From: Suilimivivens sp964402925
GTDB lineage: Bacteria > Bacillota > Clostridia > Lachnospirales > Lachnospiraceae
Direction: 5' to 3'
Length of the DNA: 64,000 nt
Assembly (NCBI GenBank): GCA_964402925.1
Contig: CAYOED010000001.1
Coordinates: forward strand, 75,019-139,018
Both the position numbers and the translations under genes were made by a program. Positions 26,724 to 35,180 of this stretch are shown here, one piece after another. Every line of letters begins with the position of its first letter. Position 1 is the first letter of the stretch. The notes under the pieces were generated by a model. That model was not told where the DNA came from. It did no database searches and saw only the letters and a program-made list of their open reading frames with translations.

Positions 26724-27660
26724 AATCAGGGCGTTCAATATATAAGGTATCGATTTTTTGCAGACTGGGCGCATGATAGGCAAGGTCGGCAACTGTGACG
26801 AACATAGCGTCCAGAGGCAGGTTCATGTTGAGTTTTTGCTGCAATTGCTTCACTTTGTCGAGAAACCTGTTTGCAAGGGAAAGAACTCTGTTCCTGCTGT
26901 GTAGCTTTGCAGACATGGAATTCAGCTCCATTGTTTCCTGCTCAGACTGTGACAAAGCCAGATACAATTTTTCTGAGAGGTCTTCTGTAAGGGAAGGGGA
27001 ATCTATATCGCTCTCGTTAATTGAATAGAAGGGTTCTGCACTGTCTGCTTCAAGGGCACAATTCTCGTCAAGGAAATCCGCCAGACGTATTTTGCCTTCG
27101 CGGCATTCATCCTTTTCGTTTTTGACAGAAAAGCAGCCGTTTACAACGGGAATCCGATAGTCTCCTCCGCAGTCATAAAAAACCTGATAGACAAACTGGG
27201 AGCAGACCATATATTTGCCGGGATGATGCAGGATTTCTTTTTGGATGAAGCGGTCAAGCATAAGGATTGCAGCTTCCAGAATAAGCTCCGCACAATTGAA
27301 CATCTGGGGTGATGGAACAATTTTATTATATATAAGCAGTCCTCCCAGAAGGAAGAGACCGGGGAAGTCGTAGACTACGTCAGCCCCCAGATAAGCATCT
27401 GCAGATTTTTTTAAAGGTTCAAAGTCAAGTTCGGGTATGTGGCGCATAAGATAAGCCTTTTTACCTTTCTGCTCACTGTCCTGGAGGGATATTTTATTGA
27501 TCTGGGGACCGCCGGCAAGAATTTCCACAATGGAATCTTCTGAATAGACCATGGCGGCGTGCGTTACCTCGGCGTTGGTGAGATAGGAAATTGACTTACT
27601 GAGCCATGTGTCTCCTGCAAAAAATAAAAGCAAATCTCCTTTTTGTAATTTGGTTTTCAT
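26722..27660 (-). CDS. YiiX/NlpC-P60-like permuted papain-fold hydrolase
   Basis: 312 residues. The opening MKTKLQKGDLLLFFAGDTWLSK and THAAMVY (His34) followed much later by VCSQFVYQVF (Cys153) is the circularly permuted papain-fold order (His before Cys) of the YiiX/YebB-like NlpC/P60 superfamily, which act on amide or thioester/lipid bonds. No signal peptide. The C-terminal 100 residues are helical and charged (SQSEQETMELNSMSAKLHSR...). Substrate unknown. Encoded just downstream of the AgrC/AgrA-like genes on the same strand with a 22-base gap, so probably one operon. Confidence 0.75.
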   Translation of the reverse strand: MKTKLQKGDLLLFFAGDTWLSKSISYLTNAEVTHAAMVYSEDSIVEILAGGPQINKISLQDSEQKGKKAYLMRHIPELDFEPLKKSADAYLGADVVYDFPGLFLLGGLLIYNKIVPSPQMFNCAELILEAAILMLDRFIQKEILHHPGKYMVCSQFVYQVFYDCGGDYRIPVVNGCFSVKNEKDECREGKIRLADFLDENCALEADSAEPFYSINESDIDSPSLTEDLSEKLYLALSQSEQETMELNSMSAKLHSRNRVLSLANRFLDKVKQLQQKLNMNLPLDAMFVTVADLAYHAPSLQKIDTLYIERPD

Positions 27661-27682
27661 GAATCATCCTCCTTTTGAATTT

Positions 27683-28990
27683 TTATGGATTAAGCAGTAC
27701 AGAACTGTAGAAGATGCCGCTGTCCTGCTTAAATTGTACGGTGCCGTGATATTTTTCTGCGATTTTTCTGATGGAAGTCGTACCAATTCCCATACGTGCT
27801 GCTTTGGAAGAGGGAAATCCGTCCCCACAGTCTGGAAGAGGGGTGATACAAGTGTTGTCCACAGCAGCTACAATCATATTGTGCATGCACTTTATACGAA
27901 GAGAGATGAAAGGTTCCGGAGCACATTCCCGCTCACAGGCTTCCAAAGCATTCTCCAGAAGATTTCCAAATAATATGACTGCGTCTGAGGAAAGAATTCC
28001 GGAATCTGAAGGATAGTGAATGTCAGCCAGAAAACGGATATGGTGATTTGTCGCCATGCTTTCATAATAGACAATCAGAGCATTCAACGCGTAATCCTCA
28101 CAATAAGTAATGGGTGAATCGGGCGGAAGGGTGAGAATGTACGCGTGAATGTATTCAGAAAGTCTGTTATAATCTTTGCTTTGCAGACAGGACTGAATGA
28201 CTGATAAGTGCTGGCGCAGGTCATGTTTTGCCTGCCTTGCCTCATCGGCTCGGTACTTTAAGTTTTCATATTGAACAGACTGCATGGCAAGGTGATGGTT
28301 CTCCTGTTCCAGAAGCAGTTTGTCGTTGCATTCCTCCAAAAGCTGGAGAATCAGAAAAGTGACAAAAAGACCGCCCAGATTGAGAAGGATGGCAAAAAAC
28401 ATACTGCTGTTTTTGGAAGAAAAGGCTACAGCGCCGCCGCCTGCATACATGCTGTAATAATAGGAGAGGCAGAATGTGGCGGGTACGAGCCAGAGAAAAC
28501 GCCAATACCTGCTGTTAGCAGTTTTGTCAATCAGGGGTTTTACTTTCCTGTGCATCATGAGATACATGAAGGGAAAAGTAAATAAATAGACAATCAGCAA
28601 GCAAATGCTGGAAAAAAAGGAATACCGTCCGGCAGAAAGAACCGGCAGAGAGTGCACAAGCCAGTTGACGATAATTGCCTTAAAGCTTCCATAGTTTAAA
28701 ATGGTCAGTAAAGTAAAAAGCAGGATGGTGACAGGAACTTTTATGCAGACGATATATAGAGTAAGGTAAAGGCCAATCCACAAAATTGTAAACCATCTGG
28801 CAACGGATAATTCTTGGACGGACAGGATTCTGCTTATAAAAACCATGGAAAAAAGCAACGGAAGGAGCATGTGGGTTTTATAACCCGGAAACCTGAAGTG
28901 ATTCTGGAAGGGGATAAGCGCCAAAACCAAGCAGGGAATCAGATCCAGCAGAACATATATGAAAATTTTTAGGATTTCTGTTAATTCCAT
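27683..28990 (-). CDS. AgrC-like sensor histidine kinase (GHKL type)
   Basis: 435 residues. Six to seven N-terminal hydrophobic segments (residues 1-215), a helical linker, an H-box-like AKHDLRQHLSVIQ near residue 254, and a GHKL ATPase domain with N-box LFGNLLENALEACE and G-box MGIGTTSIRKIAEKYHG. Typical of the HPK10/AgrC class that senses peptides at the membrane. The start shares one base (28990) with the end of the response regulator gene, so they are a translationally coupled pair. No AgrB/AgrD-like genes adjoin it. Confidence 0.88.
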   Translation of the reverse strand: MELTEILKIFIYVLLDLIPCLVLALIPFQNHFRFPGYKTHMLLPLLFSMVFISRILSVQELSVARWFTILWIGLYLTLYIVCIKVPVTILLFTLLTILNYGSFKAIIVNWLVHSLPVLSAGRYSFFSSICLLIVYLFTFPFMYLMMHRKVKPLIDKTANSRYWRFLWLVPATFCLSYYYSMYAGGGAVAFSSKNSSMFFAILLNLGGLFVTFLILQLLEECNDKLLLEQENHHLAMQSVQYENLKYRADEARQAKHDLRQHLSVIQSCLQSKDYNRLSEYIHAYILTLPPDSPITYCEDYALNALIVYYESMATNHHIRFLADIHYPSDSGILSSDAVILFGNLLENALEACERECAPEPFISLRIKCMHNMIVAAVDNTCITPLPDCGDGFPSSKAARMGIGTTSIRKIAEKYHGTVQFKQDSGIFYSSVLLNP

Positions 28991-29721
28991 TACCTTCCGC
29001 TCCTGACTTTTGTAAAAATATAATCATAATAGGTTTTGGTCAGCCGTGCATATTCCTTTTGCCGTATGGGAATACGTTCTCCTTCGCTGGTCAGAAAATC
29101 CAGATTTTCTATCCGGATAATATGATCCATATTAATCAGGCAGCCGCGGTAGCACAGCAGAAACTGGGGATAGGGCATAAGCTCCTGAGTAAATTTTTCA
29201 AAGGAAGTTCTGGAACGCAGAAGATGACAGCCTTGTGCATGGATCTGCACATAGTGACCGGAAGCATCACAATAGATGATGTCCTTCAAAAAGAGTCTGA
29301 TTTGCTCCCGCCCGCAGGTGATTTGTATATATTGTTTATCCTTTAATATATTAAAATTAATCAGGGACATGGACTGTGTGATCTGTGCATAAGTGATAGG
29401 TTTGACAATATAATCGGAAGCGTGGACCTTATAGCAGTCAATGGCAAAATCTTTACTGGAGGTAATAAAAATAATAAAAACAGATCGATCGAGCTTCCGG
29501 ATGCATCTGGCGGTTTCCAATCCATTCATTGCATGCATGAAATAGTCTATCAAAATCAATTCATAGGCACCTTCAGCAAAAAGCTGTATAAATGCTTCCC
29601 CGTCTTCAAACTGCTCGATTATGACAGGTTCCACACAGGAAATTTCCTGAAAGTACTGGCGGATATGGTTTGCAATAACCATGCTGTCACTTACCATGTC
29701 GTCTATAATTGCAATTTTCAT
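28990..29721 (-). CDS. LytTR-family response regulator (AgrA-like)
   Basis: 243 residues: receiver domain (acidic pocket D7/D8, phospho-acceptor Asp59 in LILIDYFMHAMNG, Lys in IVKPIT) and a C-terminal LytTR DNA-binding domain (residues about 130-240, CYRGCLINMDHIIRIENLDF...IPIRQKEYARL). On the minus strand an AAGGAGGAGC site precedes the ATG and a TATAAT-like box lies at 29756-29751. Pairs with the kinase at 27683-28990. LytTR regulators bind paired short direct repeats; no convincing target site is visible nearby. Confidence 0.9.
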   Translation of the reverse strand: MKIAIIDDMVSDSMVIANHIRQYFQEISCVEPVIIEQFEDGEAFIQLFAEGAYELILIDYFMHAMNGLETARCIRKLDRSVFIIFITSSKDFAIDCYKVHASDYIVKPITYAQITQSMSLINFNILKDKQYIQITCGREQIRLFLKDIIYCDASGHYVQIHAQGCHLLRSRTSFEKFTQELMPYPQFLLCYRGCLINMDHIIRIENLDFLTSEGERIPIRQKEYARLTKTYYDYIFTKVRSGR

Positions 29722-30113
29722 TCTGAGCTCCTCCTTGATCTTTCCCTTAAATTATACTTTAATCGTAAAAAAAATGTGGATTTTTGCCATTTCTTAGATG
29801 AATTTTGCCGAAATGCACAAGTCTGCTAAATTAACTTGTAATAATCGGTATGGTTTATTGTTGAATTTGGACTTTTCCTAAAAAAGTGCACAAACATTAA
29901 TATCCTGCTGCAGGCAGCAGGCGTACCAATCCTGTAACTGCCACAGGAAATTTCGTTGCCAAAACAAAGCCTCTTGATGCCACATGCTTTTTTGCCCAAA
30001 GTGCTTTGTTATAATTTAGTCAGGTCTTATTGGTATTGGTTGAATCGAAAGGATACAATGATTTAATCTGCGCTGTAAAGACAAAAGAAAAATGTATTGA
30101 AGGAGGAAAAGAA
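29722..30113. promoter_or_regulatory. Divergent intergenic region of about 390 bases
   Basis: Separates the minus-strand response regulator from the plus-strand repeat protein. Holds a -10-like ATTATA (29751-29756, minus strand), a hairpin CCTGCTG-CAGG-CAGCAGG (about 29904-29921), a smaller CCTGT/ACAGG hairpin (about 29931-29947) and the extended -10 promoter at 30007. I see no credible gene in it. Confidence 0.5.
30007..30015 (+). promoter_or_regulatory. Extended -10 promoter for the repeat-protein/radical SAM unit
   Basis: TGTTATAAT: perfect TATAAT with TG one base upstream. No good -35 at 17 bases (TTGCCC is only 12 bases away), consistent with extended -10 or activator dependence. About 100 bases before ATG 30114. 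Confidence 0.5.
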
Positions 30114-30854
30114 ATGGATCAGAAAATGGTAGTTTTGGAGGGGAAAGTTTTTACAATCGAGTTGCAGTCTATGTTGGGCTCCACAGGCTATGGATGGTGT
30201 CTGTCACAGCTGCCGAAGGGAATCATATTTGAAGGAGAAGATAGAATTCCCGTGGCGAAGGGGATAGCGCCAGTCATGCAGAAATTTTATTTTGGGGTAT
30301 CTTCAGCAGAGGAGACAGAAGCAGAAATAACGTTTGTAATGGCATGTACGTTCGAGCCTGCTAAGGTGACGGGAGAGCATAAAGTGTCATTGACCATTAT
30401 TCCCAGTGATTCGGAGAAATTTGTTGATTATAGTGAGAATGCAAATGCATTGTATGCGTACGCATTTAATCAGGCGGACGGATGCGGTGCGATGAACTGT
30501 ATTCAGCCTTATGGAGTCTGGCAAATAGGGGAAAGAGCGCAGGTGCAGAAACCCTATGGATTTCCTGGTCCGGGATTCACCTGCATGGATTACGGATACC
30601 CTTACGGTGTGCAGGACGTAGGTATGGTGTATAACTATAATTATGGAGCACAGAATTCAGGTATGGCATATGGTTATCCTTGCGGGATGCAGGATGCAAT
30701 AATGAAGTACGGTTATCCTTGCGGGATGCAGGATGCGATGATGAAGTACGGTTATTTTTGCGGAACAAACGACGCATTATGTAAAAATGAACCGTTTATC
30801 AGAAAAAATAGAAATGAACCATTTATTACGAAATATGGCTTTGCGTGCCGTTAG
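30114..30854 (+). CDS. Chagasin-like (I42) protein with 13-residue tandem-repeat tail; candidate RiPP precursor
   Basis: 246 residues with two parts. Residues 1-100 resemble a protease inhibitor I42/chagasin domain: GSTGYGW (residues 22-28) is the NxTGYxW-like loop, in an Ig-like beta fold. Unlike ordinary I42 inhibitors it has no signal peptide. From residue about 146 the tail is built of six copies of a 13-residue unit with core YGYPCGMQD, then KNEPFIRKNRNEPFITKYGFACR. Its length period is exact. The next gene, 12 bases away, is a radical SAM/SPASM enzyme. The natural reading is that the chagasin-like domain is a leader/recognition domain and the repeats are modified on Tyr/Cys, but this is inference; an unmodified surface-repeat or inhibitor role is the alternative. 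ATG 30114 follows AGGAGGAAAAG. Confidence 0.8.
   Translation: MDQKMVVLEGKVFTIELQSMLGSTGYGWCLSQLPKGIIFEGEDRIPVAKGIAPVMQKFYFGVSSAEETEAEITFVMACTFEPAKVTGEHKVSLTIIPSDSEKFVDYSENANALYAYAFNQADGCGAMNCIQPYGVWQIGERAQVQKPYGFPGPGFTCMDYGYPYGVQDVGMVYNYNYGAQNSGMAYGYPCGMQDAIMKYGYPCGMQDAMMKYGYFCGTNDALCKNEPFIRKNRNEPFITKYGFACR
30549..30782 (+). repeat. Six tandem 39-base coding repeats
   Basis: Six units of exactly 39 bases (starts 30549, 30588, 30627, 30666, 30705, 30744) encoding 13-residue repeats. Units 4 and 5 are nearly identical (YGYPCGMQDA core); unit 1 is the most diverged (PYGFPGPGFTCM). The gradient suggests recent duplication toward the 3' end. Confidence 0.9.
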
Positions 30855-30866
30855 GGAGGACACCGT

Positions 30867-32297
30867 ATGAAATACCAACCGATTACCTGTGTCTGGGAAG
30901 TGACTATGGGATGTAACATGCGTTGCGGTCACTGTGGTTCCTCTTGTACGGAGCCCCTTCCGGACGAGCTAAGTACCGAAGAAGCATTGGATCTTTGTGA
31001 TCAGATAGCAGCACTGGGACTGAAATGGATTACGCTTTCAGGGGGAGAACCGCTTACGAGGAAAGATGTGCCGATGCTGGTAGAACGTCTTTCGTCATCA
31101 GGCGTAGCTGTGAACATCATTACAAATGGCTGGCTGCTTAGCGGAGAAACCGCACAGAAATTAAAAGAAAGCGGGATTTCCACGGTAGCCATCAGCATTG
31201 ACGGCACTCCTGAGGTTCATGACAGAATCAGGAGAGAAGGAGCCTTTGATCATGCCAGAAGAGCCTTTCAGACCATGAAGGAACTTGGGATTTATACAGG
31301 TGCAGTGACTACCATCACCAAGCAGAACATCGATATCCTGCATGACTTAAAGGAAGAACTGATCGGCATGGGAGTGAAGAGCTGGCAGGTACAGCTGGGA
31401 CTCCCTATGGGAAATTTGCAAGAACGTCCCGACTGGGTGCTGGAACCGGAACGAATCCAGGATATTATTGATTTTGCTTATGAAACGGCAAAAGAAGGAA
31501 GGATTGCAATTTATCTTGCCGACTGTATTGGTTACTATACCAAAAAAGAAATTGAAATCAAGCAAATTGCGTACCGGACAAACATGATTGCTCCGTGGGA
31601 TGGGTGCAATGCGGGTATTCGCGGCTTTGGCATTCTGCAGAACGGAGACATTCTGGGCTGTACTTCCATCCGCTCTAAAGAATTTATTGAGGGCAATATA
31701 AAAGAGCGCTCTCTGCGGGAAATATGGGAGAATGAAAACAACTTCCTATGGCGCAGACAGATGACTAAGGACAAACTTTCCGGCGCCTGCAAAAACTGCG
31801 TATACGGAAGCAAGTGCCTGGGCGGCTGCCCCAACACCAGACTGACCATGAACGGCGATATCTATTCGGAAAATCAGTATTGTGCCTATCATATCTCCTT
31901 AAAGCAGATGGAAGATAAGTATGCTGTCTGCGAGGATGAAGCATCCTTATTTAAACTGGCGGATGCGCTGATGCGGCAGGGAAATCATCAGGAGGCAGCA
32001 TTTGCATTTGGACAGGTGCTCCGGTTAGACCCTGAAAATACAGATGCGCTGAAGGCGAAGGGGTATTGCGAGTTTATGTGCGGTAACTATGAGCTTTGTC
32101 TTGAGGCGAATCAGAAGGTGCTGGATGCAAATGGACAGGACTCTTATGCCCTTGGCGGATATGCCATGGCGCTCTTTCGGATGGGAGAAAAGGAAGAGGG
32201 TATGAAAAAGATGCGGCAGGCAGTGGATTTAACCGGAGGAAGAGATCAGAATCTGGTGCAGGATCTGCGGTTTATGCTGGCAAATAGCAGCAAATAA
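30867..32297 (+). CDS. Radical SAM/SPASM protein with C-terminal TPR repeats
   Basis: 476 residues. Radical SAM cluster motif CNMRCGHC (Cys16, Cys20, Cys23), with TLSGGEPL and the usual barrel; a SPASM-type region with extra Cys clusters (CNAG...GCTS, then ACKNCVYGSKCLGGCP near residues 308-324, and QYCAYH near 338) binding auxiliary FeS clusters, as in peptide-modifying enzymes; then three TPR-like helical repeats (residues about 350-476, FAFGQVLRLDPENTDALKAKG). AGGGAGGA precedes ATG 30867. Adjacent to the repeat protein, which is its likely substrate. TPRs could bind the precursor. What bond it forms (thioether, cyclophane, epimer) cannot be read from sequence. Confidence 0.92.
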   Translation: MKYQPITCVWEVTMGCNMRCGHCGSSCTEPLPDELSTEEALDLCDQIAALGLKWITLSGGEPLTRKDVPMLVERLSSSGVAVNIITNGWLLSGETAQKLKESGISTVAISIDGTPEVHDRIRREGAFDHARRAFQTMKELGIYTGAVTTITKQNIDILHDLKEELIGMGVKSWQVQLGLPMGNLQERPDWVLEPERIQDIIDFAYETAKEGRIAIYLADCIGYYTKKEIEIKQIAYRTNMIAPWDGCNAGIRGFGILQNGDILGCTSIRSKEFIEGNIKERSLREIWENENNFLWRRQMTKDKLSGACKNCVYGSKCLGGCPNTRLTMNGDIYSENQYCAYHISLKQMEDKYAVCEDEASLFKLADALMRQGNHQEAAFAFGQVLRLDPENTDALKAKGYCEFMCGNYELCLEANQKVLDANGQDSYALGGYAMALFRMGEKEEGMKKMRQAVDLTGGRDQNLVQDLRFMLANSSK

Positions 32298-32324
32298 TTG
32301 TGTACCTATTGGACAAATAGAAAG

Positions 32325-32362
32325 ATATCCCCGGCTGGGTTAAGCGGCTGGGGATATTTTTG
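32325..32362 (+). terminator. Intrinsic terminator after the radical SAM gene
   Basis: ATATCCCC (32325-32332) pairs with GGGGATAT (32350-32357), then TTTTTG. Ends the two-gene unit. Confidence 0.75.
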
Positions 32363-32512
32363 TCATATGGGGTAACAGTACATGACTATTTATAAACAAA
32401 AAATGTAAAAACAACACCGTTGGTTAATGTATCTTCCCACTGGTTTCTGTATGATAAAGGACTTGTAGGATAAACTAATCGTATGCTACAGCAACCAATG
32501 GAGGTGTTTTTT

Positions 32513-32842
32513 ATGGATATGTCAAGCATTGGTAAAAACATCAGAAAGAAACGATTAGCAAAGTCCTGGAACCAGGAGATCCTAGCGAGCAAGGTTGAGG
32601 TGACTGCTTCCTATATTGGCATGATAGAGCGGGGAGAAAAGATTCCCAGACTGGAAACATTCATACGGATCACCAATGAGCTGAGTGCGACTTCAGATGA
32701 AATTCTTGAAGGGGTCATAAATAGGGGATACGAAGTCAGAATGTCGAAATATATGGAAAAGATCGGAAAACTGCCCAAGGAGGAACAGAACAGGATTTTT
32801 GATTTGCTTGATGTCATGCTGGAACGCGGAAGCAGGAATTAG
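32513..32842 (+). CDS. Xre-family helix-turn-helix regulator
   Basis: About 109 residues. HTH_3 domain at residues 4-60: IGKNIRKKRLAKSWNQEILASKVEVTASYIGMIERGEKIPRLETFIRI, cited here only by its ends (IGKNIRKKR to RLETFIRI), with canonical turn positions. C-terminal helical extension (MEKIGKLPKEEQNRIFDLLDVML). ATG 32513 follows GGAGGTG. Alone ahead of a LytTR regulator/kinase pair and, beyond them, the injection-system array; a regulatory role there is possible but not shown. Confidence 0.9.
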   Translation: MDMSSIGKNIRKKRLAKSWNQEILASKVEVTASYIGMIERGEKIPRLETFIRITNELSATSDEILEGVINRGYEVRMSKYMEKIGKLPKEEQNRIFDLLDVMLERGSRN

Positions 32843-32883
32843 CCAGAAAAATACAGTAAAGAAAATGTACACGGGGATGAAAT

Positions 32884-33636
32884 ATGTACAAAATAGCAAT
32901 TTGTGAAGATGATATAAATTATATTGTCTTTTTAAAAAAGATGCTTTTTAAAATAGAAGGCATAAATGAAAGTACTGCATTATTTTATGAGTTCCTCTCC
33001 GGCGAGGAACTTTTTTTTCACATATCATTGGATTTTGATCTGGTAATATTGGATATTCAGATGGGTGATCTGAATGGTTATGAAACGGCAAGAAAGCTAA
33101 GAGAGTTTGACAGGAATATGCTCCTTGTATTTTGTACAGGGAAAGTAGAACCCGCCGCAGAGCATTTTAAGGTGACGCCGTACCGATATCTTTTGAAAAG
33201 ATATACAGATGATGAGATGCTGAGCGAGATGAAAGAGATAGTGGATAAAATGAAGGAGCAAAAAAGCTATCCTTATGTCATGTGCAAATACAGCGCAGGA
33301 AAAGATCAAATCAGAGTGTATCCCGAATCCGTTTTATACATTGCCATCAGATATGAAGCCAGCGAAATATTTGCCTGCGGGAAGCTGAAAGAGCAATTTC
33401 CAAGTGAGACATTGCGAGTTGGTATGAATCTGAATGATGTTTATGAAATATTTAATGAAAGCTGCGGGTTTGCCAGAGCTCATAACAGCTATATTATCAA
33501 CATGGCATATATAGTGGAAATGAATGCACAGAGCGTCAAACTGACAGACGGGACAGAACTGACGATTGCCAGATCCCGGTCCAGAGAATTTCAAAAGGCA
33601 TTTGCCGGATTTTTGGCAGCAAAGTACAAGGGGTGA
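32884..33636 (+). CDS. LytTR-family response regulator (second copy)
   Basis: 250 residues. Receiver domain with acidic pair E8-D9 and phospho-acceptor Asp57 in LVILDIQMGDLNG, and C-terminal LytTR domain (residues about 140-245, FARAHNSYIINMAYIVEMNAQSVKL...IARSRSREFQKAF). Followed after 6 bases by its histidine kinase. Diverged from the minus-strand LytTR regulator at 28990, so an independent system rather than a recent duplicate. Lies upstream of the injection-system genes. Confidence 0.9.
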   Translation: MYKIAICEDDINYIVFLKKMLFKIEGINESTALFYEFLSGEELFFHISLDFDLVILDIQMGDLNGYETARKLREFDRNMLLVFCTGKVEPAAEHFKVTPYRYLLKRYTDDEMLSEMKEIVDKMKEQKSYPYVMCKYSAGKDQIRVYPESVLYIAIRYEASEIFACGKLKEQFPSETLRVGMNLNDVYEIFNESCGFARAHNSYIINMAYIVEMNAQSVKLTDGTELTIARSRSREFQKAFAGFLAAKYKG

Positions 33637-33642
33637 GAGAGG

Positions 33643-34446
33643 TTGGATGTAATATATAGATCTGTACAGGTATTTGTCTGTATCTTTGAAGTTTATCTGA
33701 TGTTTGATTTCTTTTCATCCTTTTTCCCTTTAAAAGAGAGATTAAATGATAAATATACGAAACTCATGATTGTTCTTGGAAATTCAGCCTGTGTTTTTGT
33801 CGTTAATTCCCTGAATAGTTCTGTAGGTAATATCGTGGCGATGCAGGTGATTTATCTGTCCATGCTTTTTGGAGCCTTTGAGGGCGGGTATTTTAAGAGG
33901 ACTCTCTATTACATTATGGCAACGGCCATTATGGCTGGCAGCGAATTTATAGCGATTGTCCTTTTGTCACTTCCGTCCGATTTTGCTATGAGCCAGATAC
34001 AGCAAAATCCAATTTCAACCATTTATTCTCTGCTCTGTGCGAAACTGCTGTCGTTCATATTTTTTAATGTGGTAAAAAGAATTCCTAAAAATACGAGCAA
34101 TAAAATGGGTATCAAAAATCTGATGCTCTATATTGTGGTTCCGATGTCGATGATGGGCATTATGATTGCAATCGCATATCTGAACATAGATTTTTCTTCT
34201 CTGGGAATAGAAAAAATATTATTAATTTTCAGCAGTGTCCTGGCAATTGTTGGAAGCGTCCTTACTTTTTATGTGTTTGACAGATATTCTTCTACCACTG
34301 AAAAATTACAGCAACAGGAACTGATGATAGCAAAACTGGAAATGGAAGAGCGGTATTATGAGCAGGTAGAGCAAATGAATCAGGAACATGCCAGCCTGCT
34401 GCACGACTTTCACCACTATTTAAAACGATTGGAGAGGCGGCAGTAG
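33643..34446 (+). CDS. AgrC-like histidine kinase, N-terminal part (frame interrupted)
   Basis: TTG 33643 (after GAGAGAGG) opens a 267-residue frame: six hydrophobic segments (residues about 5-215), a coiled-coil linker (STTEKLQQQELMIAKLEMEERY), and the H-box HDFHHYL near residue 254. It then runs into the unrelated ending KRLERRQ and stop at 34444. The expected continuation (LKTIGEAAVENKDED) is encoded in the -1 frame starting at 34425, directly after a TTTAAAA heptamer (34419-34425) whose zero-frame codons are TTA AAA. The intact protein would be about 439 residues, normal for the family. Either a one-base loss in the A4 tract or programmed -1 frameshifting explains it. Confidence 0.85.
   Translation: MDVIYRSVQVFVCIFEVYLMFDFFSSFFPLKERLNDKYTKLMIVLGNSACVFVVNSLNSSVGNIVAMQVIYLSMLFGAFEGGYFKRTLYYIMATAIMAGSEFIAIVLLSLPSDFAMSQIQQNPISTIYSLLCAKLLSFIFFNVVKRIPKNTSNKMGIKNLMLYIVVPMSMMGIMIAIAYLNIDFSSLGIEKILLIFSSVLAIVGSVLTFYVFDRYSSTTEKLQQQELMIAKLEMEERYYEQVEQMNQEHASLLHDFHHYLKRLERRQ
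34419..34425 (+). other. TTTAAAA slippery heptamer at the kinase frame switch
   Basis: T TTA AAA in the zero frame fits X XXY YYZ. A -1 slip puts ACG as the next codon and restores the kinase frame exactly. I see no strong pseudoknot or Shine-Dalgarno stimulator, so a plain frameshift in the A-run remains the simpler explanation. Confidence 0.5.
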
Positions 34447-34961
34447 AAAATAAGGATGAGGACGTTCTGTCAATTGTTTCTGAATTGAAGATACAGGTTG
34501 CAGGTACGGAGTCGGTTATCATCTGTGGGCACAGGCTGTTAAACGCTATTCTGAATGAGAAGAAAAAAGATGCAGAGCAAAAAGGAATTTCTATGCATAT
34601 AACCGTAGAACCTGAATTTTTGATAGAACAGATTAGAGATATCGATTTAATTGCAATAGTAGGAAATTTAATCGACAATGCCATGGAGGCAGCTTTGGAC
34701 TGCAAAGAAGGCTATGTGAAAATTTACATGTATGTACAGAATGAGAGCCGTTTCTCTGTTATGAAAATCATAAATAACTACCGTGAAGAGGTCCGGCAGA
34801 AAGACGGTATTTTCTTAACCAGTAAAGAGGATAAGCAAAAACATGGTATAGGAATCCAAAATGTAAAAAGCATTGTAAAAAAATATGGCGGATTTTTGCA
34901 GAACGTCTATGAGAATGGGATTTTCACTTCACTGGTAATTTTACCGATTAAGGAAGCTTGA
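34425..34961 (+). pseudogene. AgrC-like histidine kinase, C-terminal catalytic part (-1 frame)
   Basis: The continuation of the kinase in the -1 frame: TIGEAAVENKDEDVLSIVSELK, then the N-box IAIVGNLIDNAMEAALD and G-box KHGIGIQNVKSIVKKYGG of a GHKL ATPase domain. It has no own ribosome site at the ATG 34485 candidate, so it would only be made by frameshifting or if the upstream reading frame is intact in the living strain. Stop 34959-34961. All catalytic motifs look intact, suggesting the break is recent, artefactual or programmed. Confidence 0.75.
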
Positions 34962-35016
34962 AATAGGAATAAAAAACTTCATACAGACAACAACGAGTGA
35001 GAGAGTTGCAGGGTGC

Positions 35017-35054
35017 ATATTAGGAGCCTTGCGGCTCTTTTTTTGCCTAATATA
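35017..35054 (+). terminator. Intrinsic terminator after the kinase gene
   Basis: GAGCC-TTGC-GGCTC (35024-35037) followed by seven Ts, nested within a longer pairing ATATTAGG / CCTAATAT. Isolates the regulator genes from the injection-system array. The remaining ~125 bases to 35180 are A/T-rich and should contain the array's promoter, which I could not fix. Confidence 0.75.
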
Positions 35055-35180
35055 CAAAAAAGCCGTAAAAAACGACAAAAATCACTAAGTTCCTGTTTTT
35101 TGAATGATTAAGTATTAAAATTGATGTCGCAATAAATAATTGCAGTGTAATCAATTAACAAATAGAAACGGAAGTCGGCT

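Noticed and set aside
30549..30782. CRISPR array
   Set aside because: The repeats are coding, contiguous and 39 bases with no spacers.
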